DNA from: JBFWMG01 sp050251715
GTDB lineage: Bacteria > Desulfobacterota > Desulfovibrionia > Desulfovibrionales > Desulfovibrionaceae
Assembly: GCA_050251715.1 (NCBI GenBank)
Contig: JBFWMG010000006.1
Location: 92,854-156,853, forward strand
Direction of reading: 5' to 3'
Length of the DNA: 64,000 bases
This document shows positions 52,399 through 61,229 of the stretch, piece after piece (the stretch's first letter is position 1; every line of letters begins with the position of its first letter). Under the pieces are notes generated by a model. It searched no databases. It saw only the letters and a program-made list of their open reading frames with translations, and was not told where the DNA came from. Made by a program: the position numbers and the translations under genes.

Positions 52399-52593
52399 TG
52401 CATGCCTCTGGCCCGCTTGCGATCCCGCTTGACGGCGGGCGGTTCCTTGCCCGTGCGTGTACCGTTTTTCCAACCGCCCGTCCACAGCAGCGGCCTGGCG
52501 CGCGTCAATGCGTTCCCGCCCCCCCCCCGGCACAAGGAAATAATCCAGCATGTGATTGACGGCTTTTTCGCAACATGCCACCATACGCCAACC

Positions 52594-54969
52594 ATGCATG
52601 CAAGCGAGGCCGCCTTGCCAGAATCCACCCCCCTTGACAACGACGCCCTGCGCGAAGAGAACCAACGCCTGCGCGCCGCGTTGGCCGAAGCGCGGTTTGC
52701 CGCCTCCCTGTTGCTGCAAGCCACGCAGGATACGGTTCTGCTCATGGACTGCGCCGGAACCGTGCTCGAGGCCAACCCTGGAGCCTGCGCCCGCCTCCAC
52801 AAGCAGCGCGCCGAACTTGTCGGCACGTGCATCTTCGACCTCATGCCTCCGGAGCTGGTCGCCAATCGCCGCAGATGGCTCAAGGAGGCGATCAATACCG
52901 GAAAGCCCTTGCAGTTCAAGGATCACTGGAACAGCACGAGTTTCGGCCACCGCCTCACCCCGGTCCTGGACCCGCTCACGGGCGCGGTACGCGTGGCCGT
53001 GGTCACCCGCGACATATCCGAAAGCGAACAGGCCTTCATGGCCATGCGCGACAACGAAGCCCGCTACCGCGCCATCGTGGAGGACCAGACCGAGCTGATC
53101 TGCCGCTACCGGCCGGACGGCCTGCTCTCGTTCGTCAACATGGCCTACGCCCGCTTCCACGGCAAGGAGCCCCGCGAACTCATCAACACCCGCCACCTGC
53201 CCAACATTCCACCCGAGGATTGGGACATGATAAAGGCGCGGATCGCCTCCCTGACCAGGGAAAATCCCGTCACCCAATTCGAGCACCGCGTCATTCAGGA
53301 AGACGGCAGCGTCATCTGGCAGTATTGGACCCACCGCGCCATTTTCGACGCCATGGGCGCCCTTGTGGAATACCAGGCCGTGGGCAGGGGCGTCACCAAA
53401 CGCAAGCTCGCCGAGCAGGAGTTGCGCGAACACCGGGAATTCCTGCACAAGATCATAGACACCGTGCCCAACCTCATCGTGGTCAAGAACAGGGCCGGCG
53501 AGTTCGTCCTGGTCAACAGGGCCATGGCCGACCTGTACGGCAGCACGGTGGAGGACATGGTGGGCAAGCGGGGCGCGGACTTCAACCCCCACGACGACGA
53601 AACCGCCCTCTTCCGCGCCGAGGATCTGGAGGTGCTCGACAGCCGCCAGCCCATCTTCATCCCGCAGCGGGTCATCTCCAGCGCGCAAGGCGAGCGGCGC
53701 TGGTTCGCCACGGTCAAGCTGCCGCTTCTGGACTCGGACCAGGTGCTGGGCGTGTCCGTGGACATCACCGACCGCAAGCAGGCCGAGGCGGAACGCCTGC
53801 GCCTGGAGGCGCAGGTGCGCCAGGCGCAAAAAATGCAGGCGCTGGGTACGCTGGCAGGCGGCATTGCCCACGACTTCAACAACATGATCTTCGCCATCCT
53901 GGGTTTTGTGCGCCTGGCGTTGCGCCTGACCGAACCGGACGGCAAGGTGGCGGAATACCTGCGCCAGATCCAATCCGCCGGCGTGCGCGCCTCGGACCTT
54001 GTGCGGCAGATACTCACCTTCAGCCGCCGCACGGAACAGGAAAAAAAGCCGGTCCATCTGACCGCCCTGTGTGATGAGGTCATCAAGATGCTGCGCGCCA
54101 CCCTGCCCGCCACGGTCGGCATCAGCACCGACACCGGCGCGGCCAACGACACCATACTGGGCGACCCGGCCCAGATACATCAGGTGGTGATGAACCTGTG
54201 CGCCAACGCGGGACACGCCATGGGCGAAAACCAGGGCACGCTCTCGGTGCGGCTGCGCAACGTGACGGTGGGGCCGGACAGATGGGGATCGGCGGACCTG
54301 GAACCCGGCGAATACGTGGAACTGGCTGTCTCCGATACCGGCCACGGCATTCCGTCCGACATACTCGACCAGATTTTCGACCCCTTCTTCACCACCAAGA
54401 AACCCGGCGAAGGCACGGGCATGGGTTTGTCCGTGGCGCACGGCATCGTGCGCAGCCATGGCGGCGCCATCACCGCCGAAAGCGCGCCGGAAAAGGGTGC
54501 GACCTTCCGGGTGGTGCTGCCCGTGCTGCACCAGGCCCAGACCGTGCCCGGCAAGGGCTGCGAAGCCGTGCCCCGCGGCAATGAGCGCATCCTCTTCGTG
54601 GACGACGAGACGCTGCTCGTGTCCATGGTGCACGACATGCTCACCCAGCTCGGCTATCAGGTCACGGCGGTAAACGACCCCGCCGAGGCGCTGGCGCGTT
54701 TCACGACCCGGCCGGACGGATTCGATCTCGTCATATCCGACCAGACCATGCCGCACATGACCGGTGCGCTGCTGGCCAGGGAGATGCGCTCCCTGCGCCA
54801 CGACATTCCCATCCTGCTGCTGACCGGCTTTTCCGAAAGCGCAGCCTTGGAAAAAGCCAAATCAATGGGCGTCAGCGAGTGCATCATGAAACCTGTGGTG
54901 GAGGAACAGTTGGCGCAGGCCATCCGCCGGTTGCTGGACGCGACGAAGCAGGAGGTTTCCCATGGCTAG
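52594..54969 (+). CDS. Hybrid sensor kinase (PAS x3-HisKA-HATPase-REC)
   Basis: This 791-residue soluble kinase has a short coiled coil (LREENQRLRAALAEARF) and three PAS regions (about 40-150, 165-275, 290-410; e.g. YRAIVEDQTELICRYRPDGL). The HisKA box is LAGGIAHDFNNMIFAILGFV, the HATPase domain has VSDTGHGIPSDILDQIF and GEGTGMGLSVAHGI, and a C-terminal receiver has LFVDDETLLVSMV and VISDQTMPHMTGALL. The start is uncertain: ATG 52594 lacks a clear ribosome-binding site and an upstream GTG exists. The last codons overlap the next receiver gene by 8 bp. Confidence 0.88.
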   Translation: MHASEAALPESTPLDNDALREENQRLRAALAEARFAASLLLQATQDTVLLMDCAGTVLEANPGACARLHKQRAELVGTCIFDLMPPELVANRRRWLKEAINTGKPLQFKDHWNSTSFGHRLTPVLDPLTGAVRVAVVTRDISESEQAFMAMRDNEARYRAIVEDQTELICRYRPDGLLSFVNMAYARFHGKEPRELINTRHLPNIPPEDWDMIKARIASLTRENPVTQFEHRVIQEDGSVIWQYWTHRAIFDAMGALVEYQAVGRGVTKRKLAEQELREHREFLHKIIDTVPNLIVVKNRAGEFVLVNRAMADLYGSTVEDMVGKRGADFNPHDDETALFRAEDLEVLDSRQPIFIPQRVISSAQGERRWFATVKLPLLDSDQVLGVSVDITDRKQAEAERLRLEAQVRQAQKMQALGTLAGGIAHDFNNMIFAILGFVRLALRLTEPDGKVAEYLRQIQSAGVRASDLVRQILTFSRRTEQEKKPVHLTALCDEVIKMLRATLPATVGISTDTGAANDTILGDPAQIHQVVMNLCANAGHAMGENQGTLSVRLRNVTVGPDRWGSADLEPGEYVELAVSDTGHGIPSDILDQIFDPFFTTKKPGEGTGMGLSVAHGIVRSHGGAITAESAPEKGATFRVVLPVLHQAQTVPGKGCEAVPRGNERILFVDDETLLVSMVHDMLTQLGYQVTAVNDPAEALARFTTRPDGFDLVISDQTMPHMTGALLAREMRSLRHDIPILLLTGFSESAALEKAKSMGVSECIMKPVVEEQLAQAIRRLLDATKQEVSHG

Positions 54970-55342
54970 GATTCTGCTCGTGGAGGACGACCCCCTTGTC
55001 AGGGCCATGTTGGTGGAGACGCTCATGACCGAGGGGCATGACATCACCACCGCCGAGGACGGCGCCGCCGCTGTAGCCGCCTACCGCGCCGCGCCCTTCG
55101 ACCTGGTGATAACCGACATCGTCATGCCCGGCTCTACCGGCATCGAAGCCATTACCCGGCTGTGCCGCGACACGCCCAAACCGATTATATTCGCCATTTC
55201 CGGCGGCGGCGTCCACATGCACAACGATGCGGTGCTGCATGCCGCCATCCAGGCGGGGGCGGCGCGCGCCTTTGCCAAACCCGTGGATCCCGATGTCTTG
55301 ACCGCCGCCATTGCCGACGCACTGGCCACGCGGGTAGCGTGA
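54962..55342 (+). CDS. Single-domain response regulator (first)
   Basis: This 126-residue stand-alone receiver has LLVEDDPLVRAMLVETLM, phospho-acceptor LVITDIVMPGSTGIEAI and the lysine in AFAKPVDPDV. The segment FAISGGGVHMHNDAVLHAA is unusual in carrying SGGG where most receivers have a T/S alone. It overlaps the kinase stop by 8 bp, so it is coupled to that kinase and probably carries its signal onward. A second receiver follows. Confidence 0.9.
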   Translation: MARILLVEDDPLVRAMLVETLMTEGHDITTAEDGAAAVAAYRAAPFDLVITDIVMPGSTGIEAITRLCRDTPKPIIFAISGGGVHMHNDAVLHAAIQAGAARAFAKPVDPDVLTAAIADALATRVA

Positions 55343-55352
55343 CCCAACCCCT

Positions 55353-55372
55353 GCCCGGCCGCAAGGCCGGGC
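55353..55372. terminator. GC hairpin between the two receiver genes
   Basis: A perfect 8-bp stem GCCCGGCC/GGCCGGGC with a GCAA loop sits 10 bp after the first receiver. There is no T-run; it may be an mRNA-stabilising or attenuating structure. Confidence 0.4.
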
Positions 55373-55393
55373 ATACCGCACCACGAGGCCGCC

Positions 55394-55777
55394 ATGTCCA
55401 AGATATGCATTGTGGAAGACGACGCCCAGATCCGCGTCATGCTTAAGGAAACCCTGGAACTGGAAGGCTTTGCCATCGTCGAGGCCGCCAATGGCAACGA
55501 GGCCTTGCGGGTGCTCGACGCCGAGGCCGTGGATCTCGTCATCACCGACATCCTGATGCCGGAAAAAGAAGGACTCGGCCTTATCACCGAGTTGCGCAAA
55601 CTCCACCCCGGCCTCGCCATCTTCGCCATATCGGGCGGTGCGCCGCACATGCAGGCCGCGGGCAACCTGGAACTGGCCACCCTGTTCGGCGCGCGGCAGG
55701 CGTTCCGCAAGCCCATCGACCTGGACGAACTGATCGCCGCCGTGAAGGACTGCCTGGACGCGCCCGACGCGGGCTAG
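55394..55777 (+). CDS. Single-domain response regulator (second)
   Basis: This 127-residue receiver has CIVEDDAQIRVMLKETLELE, phospho-acceptor LVITDILMPEKEGLGLI and the conserved Lys in AFRKPIDLDELIAAV. It resembles the first receiver, with the shared FAISGG and a downstream HM dipeptide, so the two probably arose by duplication. GAGGCCGCC precedes the ATG. The TAG stop is the left CTAG of cloverleaf element D. A phosphorelay or signal-sink role with the hybrid kinase is inferred. Confidence 0.9.
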   Translation: MSKICIVEDDAQIRVMLKETLELEGFAIVEAANGNEALRVLDAEAVDLVITDILMPEKEGLGLITELRKLHPGLAIFAISGGAPHMQAAGNLELATLFGARQAFRKPIDLDELIAAVKDCLDAPDAG

Positions 55778-55880
55778 CGCATGCTCGCATTGAGACAATG
55801 CGAGGATTTGAAATAATGAAGCATTATTTCAACAAAACGCATAAGCGCATCTCCTCTTTTTCAAAGTCAGGATGCGCTAG
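55774..55880 (+). repeat. Family-1 CTAG cloverleaf element, copy D (both ends intact)
   Basis: The ends are CTAGCGCATGCT and, reversed, CTAGCGCATCCT: an inverted terminal repeat with one mismatch in twelve. Inside are CGCATTG/CAATGCG (55786-55802), a perfect 11-bp hairpin TTGAAATAATG/CATTATTTCAA (55808-55832) and CTTTTTCAAAG. GCGCATC (55845-55851) can pair alternatively with GATGCGC (55871-55877). It sits between convergent genes, and its two CTAG ends give both stop codons. Confidence 0.8.
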
Positions 55881-56167
55881 TGGTTGGGATTGGACATGAC
55901 GATGTGCAAGGCCTCGTCAAGCACCTCAAGGATCATCTCGTCGCTCACGACCTCCCGCAAAATGATGCTCACCCGCTGCACATAGCGGGGAGGCAGCTTG
56001 TTCAAGGCCAGGGCGTAGATATCTTCCATATCGATGGTATCGGGCCTGAAATCGGGATATCTGGCGAGCGCCTGGGGCAAAAGCCGCACCACGCGCAGTT
56101 CGTTTTTGTTTTTGATGGGCCGCAAATCGACCCCATTGAATATATACTCGTCAACAGCCACAGACAT
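55877..56167 (-). CDS. ComFB-family protein
   Basis: This 96-residue protein is similar to the late-competence ComFB family. Its core is NELRVVRLLPQALARYPDFR, DIYALALNKLPPRYVQ and a final EMILEVLDEALHIVMSNP. ComFB-like proteins in bacteria have been linked to cyclic-di-nucleotide binding; no competence genes are nearby. I use ATG 56167 (MSVAVDEYIFNGVDLRPI) because GGAGGGGAGC precedes it directly; ATG 56179 would include that sequence. It follows the SPOR-domain gene on the same strand after 51 bp. The TAG stop lies in cloverleaf element D. Confidence 0.75.
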   Translation of the reverse strand: MSVAVDEYIFNGVDLRPIKNKNELRVVRLLPQALARYPDFRPDTIDMEDIYALALNKLPPRYVQRVSIILREVVSDEMILEVLDEALHIVMSNPNH

Positions 56168-56218
56168 GCTCCCCTCCATTGCTGCCGGCCCCGCCTGGGC
56201 GGGCCGTGCAAGACGGCG

Positions 56219-57997
56219 TCAGTCGCCGCCCCCCTTTGTGTTGCCATTTCGCTCCACGCCCCAGGCGCCCTCCGCGCCACCGGCCAGGGCATCGATCGCG
56301 GTGCGCGCCCCCTGCGCGTCCGCAAACGGTCCCACCCGCACGATGTAGCGAAGCGCTCCCCCCTCAAGCGTGGAGAACACCTTGACGGCCAATCCCCTGT
56401 CGCGCAGACGCACGGCCTGCCCCGCCGCAGCCATGGCTCCGGCATGCTCGCCCACCACCACCCACCAGACGCCCTCCGCCTGCGCAACCGCTGGCCACGG
56501 CGCATCGGACGCAACGCGGACGGCTGACGACCCGTTACGGCCCGCTCCCGCAGCCACGGCGGCGGGCAAAGCCGCAACGGGCGGCGGGGTGGATGCGGCG
56601 GCCAGCAACGCGGCGGACGGATGCGTGGCGGGCAACGGCGTGGCGGACGGCGGCGTGGCGGATGCAACGGGTTCCCCCATCGCGGCCTGCTTCACCATAG
56701 TGTCAGCGCTCGATACCGTCTTACCCGCAGTATTACCATAAGTGCCGATGAGCGCAACATCTGTCCCGTTGCCGGTGGCGCCCCCCCCAGGGCGTGCTAT
56801 TGCCGCACGCGCGGGGGCCGCCTGATCGGTCGTGGCCCGAGCCCCATGCCTGGACCGGGCGGGCGCCGCGCCCTTGGGGCATGCATCGAGCAGCCGCGCC
56901 GCCACGGACTCGCGCTCACGCAACAACGTGGCGTCGCGCCCCGCCTCCAGCGACCCGGCGTATCCGCCCAGGTAGACCGTGTGCCATATGCTCCCGCCAT
57001 CGGCATGGGGCGGCCCCACAAAGGCGGGATACCCCTTGCCCCGCAGCTGCCGCGCCAGCGTCGTCGCACGCGGCAGGCTGTTCAGGAACGATCCGGCGGC
57101 CAGGCAGCGCATCGCGCCCTGATCCGAGGCCTCGTCCTCCACGCTGCGCAGGGACACCCGCAACGGAATGCGGCCCAACATGGTGGGATCGACCACCTGG
57201 AACACCTCGCTGGCAAGCCGGACGCCGTTGGCATGGATGGACAGCGTCCAGTCCCCGCGCACCTGCTCCCAGTCCGAAGTGAACATCCAGCCCGCGTAGG
57301 AGGGCGCGTCCAGGCACGCCTCCAGCGGCCAGACCTCCACCGTGGAGGCCTTGCCGCTGATGGGATCCATCATGAGCGGATGCTCGATGCGCAGTTCGAG
57401 CCGCACCTTGTCGGGCCATTGATCGCGGGGAGGGATGACCGGTGGCCGCACCGGCTGCGGGGACGGCGGCGTACCGTTGTCCCAGGCGCCACGCGCCGTG
57501 CCGTCATGCCGCGCCGCATCCCCCGATGCGTTTCCGGCCGAGGGCAACGGCATGGAGGCATTGACGGAAGACATCGTATCGGCCGGGGGCCGCCCAGGCG
57601 CGCCTGGCGTGTCTGGCGCGCCAAGAGCCACGGGAACGCCAAACGCGGTCGCGTTGTCATCCGGGGAACCGGTCGCGTTGCGCCCTGGGGAGCCGGTCGC
57701 GTTGCGCGTGCCGCGCACCGAAAACAGGATGCCGAACCGGGTGAAGAGCGAGTCCGGCACGTAGCGGGTGGTGCGCACATGGCGCACGCCCAGGGGCGGA
57801 CAAAAGGCGTGGCCACGGTGCTGTCGGCCCACCACCTCCTGCGGCAGATCCTCGAACAGGCCGTACGCCGTCACGTCAATGCGGGCCACCGTGGCGTTGT
57901 CGGCCAGGCCAGGGGCCGCCCAGGCCACGGCCACGGCAAACGCCACAGCCGCGCAGCACCACCGGACAAACCACGCCACGGCACCCCTTTCGGCCAT
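56219..57997 (-). CDS. Exported DUF3859/SPOR-domain protein
   Basis: This 592-residue protein has an N-terminal signal sequence (AAVAFAVAVAWAAPGLA). A DUF3859-like domain follows (NATVARIDVTAYGLFED; KVRLELRIEHPLMMDPISGK). It is split by a low-complexity insert rich in RNATGSPGRNATGSP. A first SPOR-like region is around 345-430, then a long Ala/Pro linker, then a C-terminal SPOR domain (about 515-590; VVVGEHAGAMAAAGQAVRLR, YIVRVGPFADAQGARTAIDA). SPOR domains bind denuded peptidoglycan, so a periplasmic, division-linked location is likely. ATG 57997 is 2 bp past the GH57 stop, with GGAG overlapping that stop, so the two are coupled. Confidence 0.78.
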   Translation of the reverse strand: MAERGAVAWFVRWCCAAVAFAVAVAWAAPGLADNATVARIDVTAYGLFEDLPQEVVGRQHRGHAFCPPLGVRHVRTTRYVPDSLFTRFGILFSVRGTRNATGSPGRNATGSPDDNATAFGVPVALGAPDTPGAPGRPPADTMSSVNASMPLPSAGNASGDAARHDGTARGAWDNGTPPSPQPVRPPVIPPRDQWPDKVRLELRIEHPLMMDPISGKASTVEVWPLEACLDAPSYAGWMFTSDWEQVRGDWTLSIHANGVRLASEVFQVVDPTMLGRIPLRVSLRSVEDEASDQGAMRCLAAGSFLNSLPRATTLARQLRGKGYPAFVGPPHADGGSIWHTVYLGGYAGSLEAGRDATLLRERESVAARLLDACPKGAAPARSRHGARATTDQAAPARAAIARPGGGATGNGTDVALIGTYGNTAGKTVSSADTMVKQAAMGEPVASATPPSATPLPATHPSAALLAAASTPPPVAALPAAVAAGAGRNGSSAVRVASDAPWPAVAQAEGVWWVVVGEHAGAMAAAGQAVRLRDRGLAVKVFSTLEGGALRYIVRVGPFADAQGARTAIDALAGGAEGAWGVERNGNTKGGGD

Positions 57998-57999
57998 GG

Positions 58000-60246
58000 C
58001 TACTCCGCAAACCCCAGCAAATGGCGCAGCCCGGCGGCAGCGGGTGTCCGGCGGGCGCGACGCCACACCACGGCCTGCACCGGCAGCCAGTTCAGCGCCA
58101 ACCCGATCTCGCCCATGCGCGCCACCACGGCCTCGGCCTCGCGCCACTGGGGCGAGGCGGCCTCGGTCAAGCCAAGCACATGGGTCACCACGCGATGCTC
58201 CACGGCCTGCACGTCATACCCCACGCGCGACGTGCTCCGCACGTAGTCGCGCAACGCATCCGCGCCACGGCAACCGTCCAGCTCGCCCAAGGCATGCAGC
58301 CATGCGAACTCGGCCCAGAAACGCCCCCAGCGCCAGGCCAGGTTGGGGGTGGACTGCGCCTCGGCCCAGGGCTGGGCCCGGCGCGCCAGGACACGGGCCT
58401 CGCGCACCCGCTCCTCCCACAACGTATCCTCGGCATAGACAAGCTGCCGCAGGGCAAGTCCCTGTTTCTTGTTCCAGGGCAAGGCGTCCAGGCTATAGGA
58501 CGACGGGCGCGCCTTGTTCCCGGACCCGGACGGCGCCACCTGAAAGGGAACCGCCACGGGGTCCGCGCCGGGTGCGACGGGCCAGGTCCAGCCGAACGCC
58601 TCCGGCTCCGGCTCGTGCCCCCAGGTGACGGCCGCGCCGCCCGCGCCGGGCGCATGGACGGCAACGGATACGGACACGCCCGGCCAGGCCGCGGTGCGCG
58701 CGTCCCCCGCCTTGGGCAGTCCTCCGGCCTCATGCAGGCGCAGCAGCGCCTGGGCCACGATGCTGGGACCGGTTTCCAGACGCGGCCGCACCTTGCGCGC
58801 AAACAGGTCGCGCCCTGTCCCTTCCTTGGGATAGTTGGACCGCGCCGCGCCCAAGGTCTTGGCAAACGCCTTTTCCAGATCCGGTCCGCCCGTGATCCGG
58901 CACAGATCCATGGCGCGCAGGGCATAGGTCATGCCGTTCAGGGGCTCGATGCGGGAAATCTCGTCAAAGAACCAGGCACACGACGCAAAGGAGGCCAAGG
59001 CCCACTGCTGCATGGCCAAAAGCCGCCACGCCGTTGCCTGGCCCGGCTTGTCCAGGCGCGGCGCACCGTGGGCGGCCAGGAAGGCGTCCGGCGCAACGGT
59101 TCGGGCAAGCACCCCGCCATAGGCGAGCAGCGCGGCATGGGGATCCTTGAACACCGCGCCGCCCGTTGCGAAATAGTGGGCGTCCACCTGGGCCTTGAAG
59201 GCGTCCAGCGCGGCCCGCAACGGCTTGCGCCATTTCTGGTTCCAGCCGGGATTGCCCTCGCCGCCGCAGCCGCAATCGCCGCGCCACCGTTCCACGCCAT
59301 GCACGCAGCTCCACGACGACGGCTCGTGCAGCCGCACCCGTTGCGTGGGCGGGTTGGCGGCCAGATAGGCGGCATAGTTTGTCAGCGCCACATTGTCGCG
59401 CCCCTGCATGGCCTGCCCGATCACGTAGGCGAGCGCCATTTCGCCAAAGGGGAAGTGGTGGCCGTAGGTTTCGCCGTCGGTGCCTATGGACAGGAGCCCG
59501 TTGCCCGCGCTGCCCGCAAGCCGGTGCCAGAACTGCTCGCCGTTTTCCAGCAGCCGCTCAAAGGCCACGGCCTGGGACAAGGGGCCGTGGTAGAAAAAGA
59601 CCGCCATGCGCGCACCGGAGGGCAGGTCAACCTGGTAGGGCTGGGTAATGTCCAGCCCGCCCTCGTGCACGTCGTTCCAGGCGCCGTCGCCCAACTCCGC
59701 CACGGCGGCGGCCTGGCGGGGCGCCAGGATGGTGAAGCGCACGCCGTATGCGGCCAGCACCTCCAGGGTGGGGGTGTCCACGGCGGCCTCGGACAGCCAC
59801 ATGCCCGCAGGCTTGCGCCCGAACCGCGCCTCGAAATCCGCCACGGCCCACGCCACCTCCACCTCCTTGTCCAGGGGCGAGGCAAGGGGCATGATGATGT
59901 GGTGGTAGATCTGGGCCAGCGCGTTGCCGTGCCCCAGGCGCGCCGCCCCGGCCGCGTCGCCCGCCAGCACGCGGCCATAGGCCTCGGGCGCGGCGCGCTC
60001 CATCCATTTGAGCAGCGTGGGGCCGAAATTGAAACTCATCCACTCGTAGCAGTTGACCACATCGAAAATGCGGCCCGCGCCGTCGAGCCTGCGTGCGTGG
60101 GCAAGGGGCGCGTAGCTTTCCAGGCAAATGCGCTCGTTCCAGTGGCGCTGGGGCGCGGCACTGCCTTCGGGCAGGATCTCATCCAGCCAGGGGTCTTCCC
60201 TGGGTGGCTGGTAAAAATGGCCGTGGATGCAAAGCTGTCGTGTCAT
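58000..60246 (-). CDS. Glycoside hydrolase family 57 protein
   Basis: This 748-residue GH57/DUF3536-type enzyme starts MTRQLCIHGHFYQPPREDPW, the characteristic N-terminus. Other family regions are NFGPTLLKWMERAAPEAYGR, the WLSEAAVDTPTLEVLAAYGV segment with a conserved Glu, and GTDGETYGHHFPFGEMALAY. Members act on alpha-glucans such as glycogen, or are branching enzymes. The exact activity is not evident. AAGGGGG before ATG 60246 supports the start. No signal peptide is seen, so it acts in the cytoplasm. It is coupled to the downstream SPOR protein, an unexpected pairing. Confidence 0.88.
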   Translation of the reverse strand: MTRQLCIHGHFYQPPREDPWLDEILPEGSAAPQRHWNERICLESYAPLAHARRLDGAGRIFDVVNCYEWMSFNFGPTLLKWMERAAPEAYGRVLAGDAAGAARLGHGNALAQIYHHIIMPLASPLDKEVEVAWAVADFEARFGRKPAGMWLSEAAVDTPTLEVLAAYGVRFTILAPRQAAAVAELGDGAWNDVHEGGLDITQPYQVDLPSGARMAVFFYHGPLSQAVAFERLLENGEQFWHRLAGSAGNGLLSIGTDGETYGHHFPFGEMALAYVIGQAMQGRDNVALTNYAAYLAANPPTQRVRLHEPSSWSCVHGVERWRGDCGCGGEGNPGWNQKWRKPLRAALDAFKAQVDAHYFATGGAVFKDPHAALLAYGGVLARTVAPDAFLAAHGAPRLDKPGQATAWRLLAMQQWALASFASCAWFFDEISRIEPLNGMTYALRAMDLCRITGGPDLEKAFAKTLGAARSNYPKEGTGRDLFARKVRPRLETGPSIVAQALLRLHEAGGLPKAGDARTAAWPGVSVSVAVHAPGAGGAAVTWGHEPEPEAFGWTWPVAPGADPVAVPFQVAPSGSGNKARPSSYSLDALPWNKKQGLALRQLVYAEDTLWEERVREARVLARRAQPWAEAQSTPNLAWRWGRFWAEFAWLHALGELDGCRGADALRDYVRSTSRVGYDVQAVEHRVVTHVLGLTEAASPQWREAEAVVARMGEIGLALNWLPVQAVVWRRARRTPAAAGLRHLLGFAE

Positions 60247-60389
60247 GTGCCCCCCTTGCAGGCGTACGGAGTCGTGCGAGGCAACGCATCGCCACCGGTC
60301 TGCGATTATCCCATTTTCCCCCGGGTGAAAACCCCGCGCAGGCCTGGGACACATTGCTTTTCCCGCTCCCCTTGGCTACAAACCATTTC

Positions 60390-61082
60390 ATGCATCCCCG
60401 TATAATCAAAACCGACAAGCCGACAACCGCCCCCAAATTCATACTCCTGCTGGGCGACTCGCTGGTGTGCAACACGGACAACATCGCCACGACCCACCAG
60501 TTGCCCACCGTGCTCACCCAGCTTGCCCCCGAGGGCTGGCAGGCCATATCGCTGGCCAAGGAATCCCATGGCGTACAAGAGGTCGAAAAAATCCTGGCCT
60601 CCCCCATGCCCCTGCCCTGTCCGCCCAAACTCATCGTGATCTGTGCCGGCGGCCAGGATGCCCTGGCCCTGGAGGCGCTCGCCTTTTCCAAACCCGCTTC
60701 CGGGGCGGACCTGCTGCGGCAACTCTCCGAGGCCCAGGCCTCCTTTTCAGCGCGCTACGCCGCCATGTTGGATGCCGCCTCGGCCCTGCGCCTGCCCGTT
60801 GTGGCCTGCACCACCACCCTGCTCCAGCCAGGCAACCGCGCCATGCAGCGCGTCCTGCCTTCCCTTGAGGCGATCATCAACAGCGCCATCATTTCCTGCG
60901 CCCTGGCCAAGGGCATGCCCGTCCTCGATCTGCGCCCCGTGCTCTCGGACCCAAAGGATTTTTCCAACTACCTGAAGCCGGTTGCCGAATCCATCCCCCA
61001 TATCGCCCGTGCCATCCTCAAGGTACTCTATTCCCACAATTTCGAAACCCGGGCCACCACCCTGTACACACTCCGGCGATAG
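60390..61082 (+). CDS. SGNH/GDSL-type hydrolase-like protein
   Basis: This 230-residue protein begins with KFILLLGDSLVCNTDN, which matches block I (GDS) of SGNH hydrolases. It also has ELAPEGWQAISLAKES-type and IVICAGGQDALALEA (block III-like, GGQDA for GxND) segments. The family's C-terminal DxxH catalytic pair is not obvious, so activity is uncertain. No signal peptide is seen. The start is taken at ATG 60390 without a clear ribosome-binding site. It is divergent from GH57 and followed after 147 bp by the chemoreceptor. Confidence 0.6.
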   Translation: MHPRIIKTDKPTTAPKFILLLGDSLVCNTDNIATTHQLPTVLTQLAPEGWQAISLAKESHGVQEVEKILASPMPLPCPPKLIVICAGGQDALALEALAFSKPASGADLLRQLSEAQASFSARYAAMLDAASALRLPVVACTTTLLQPGNRAMQRVLPSLEAIINSAIISCALAKGMPVLDLRPVLSDPKDFSNYLKPVAESIPHIARAILKVLYSHNFETRATTLYTLRR

Positions 61083-61229
61083 CCCCGCTCCCTTTGCAGT
61101 GGCCTTGCCGCCTACCGCTTTTGGCTTGACGCGTTGCAGGTATTGGTACATTTGATATTCCCTACCATTCCTGGCAATTTGTTTATGCTGGCACGGTTCG
61201 TTGAAAAGACCCGTCCAAAGGGAGGAGAC

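Noticed and set aside
55774..55880. Cloverleaf element D as a tRNA gene
   Set aside because: It lacks the T-loop TTCGA, a 7-bp acceptor with CCA and any tRNA D-loop consensus, despite a similar overall shape.
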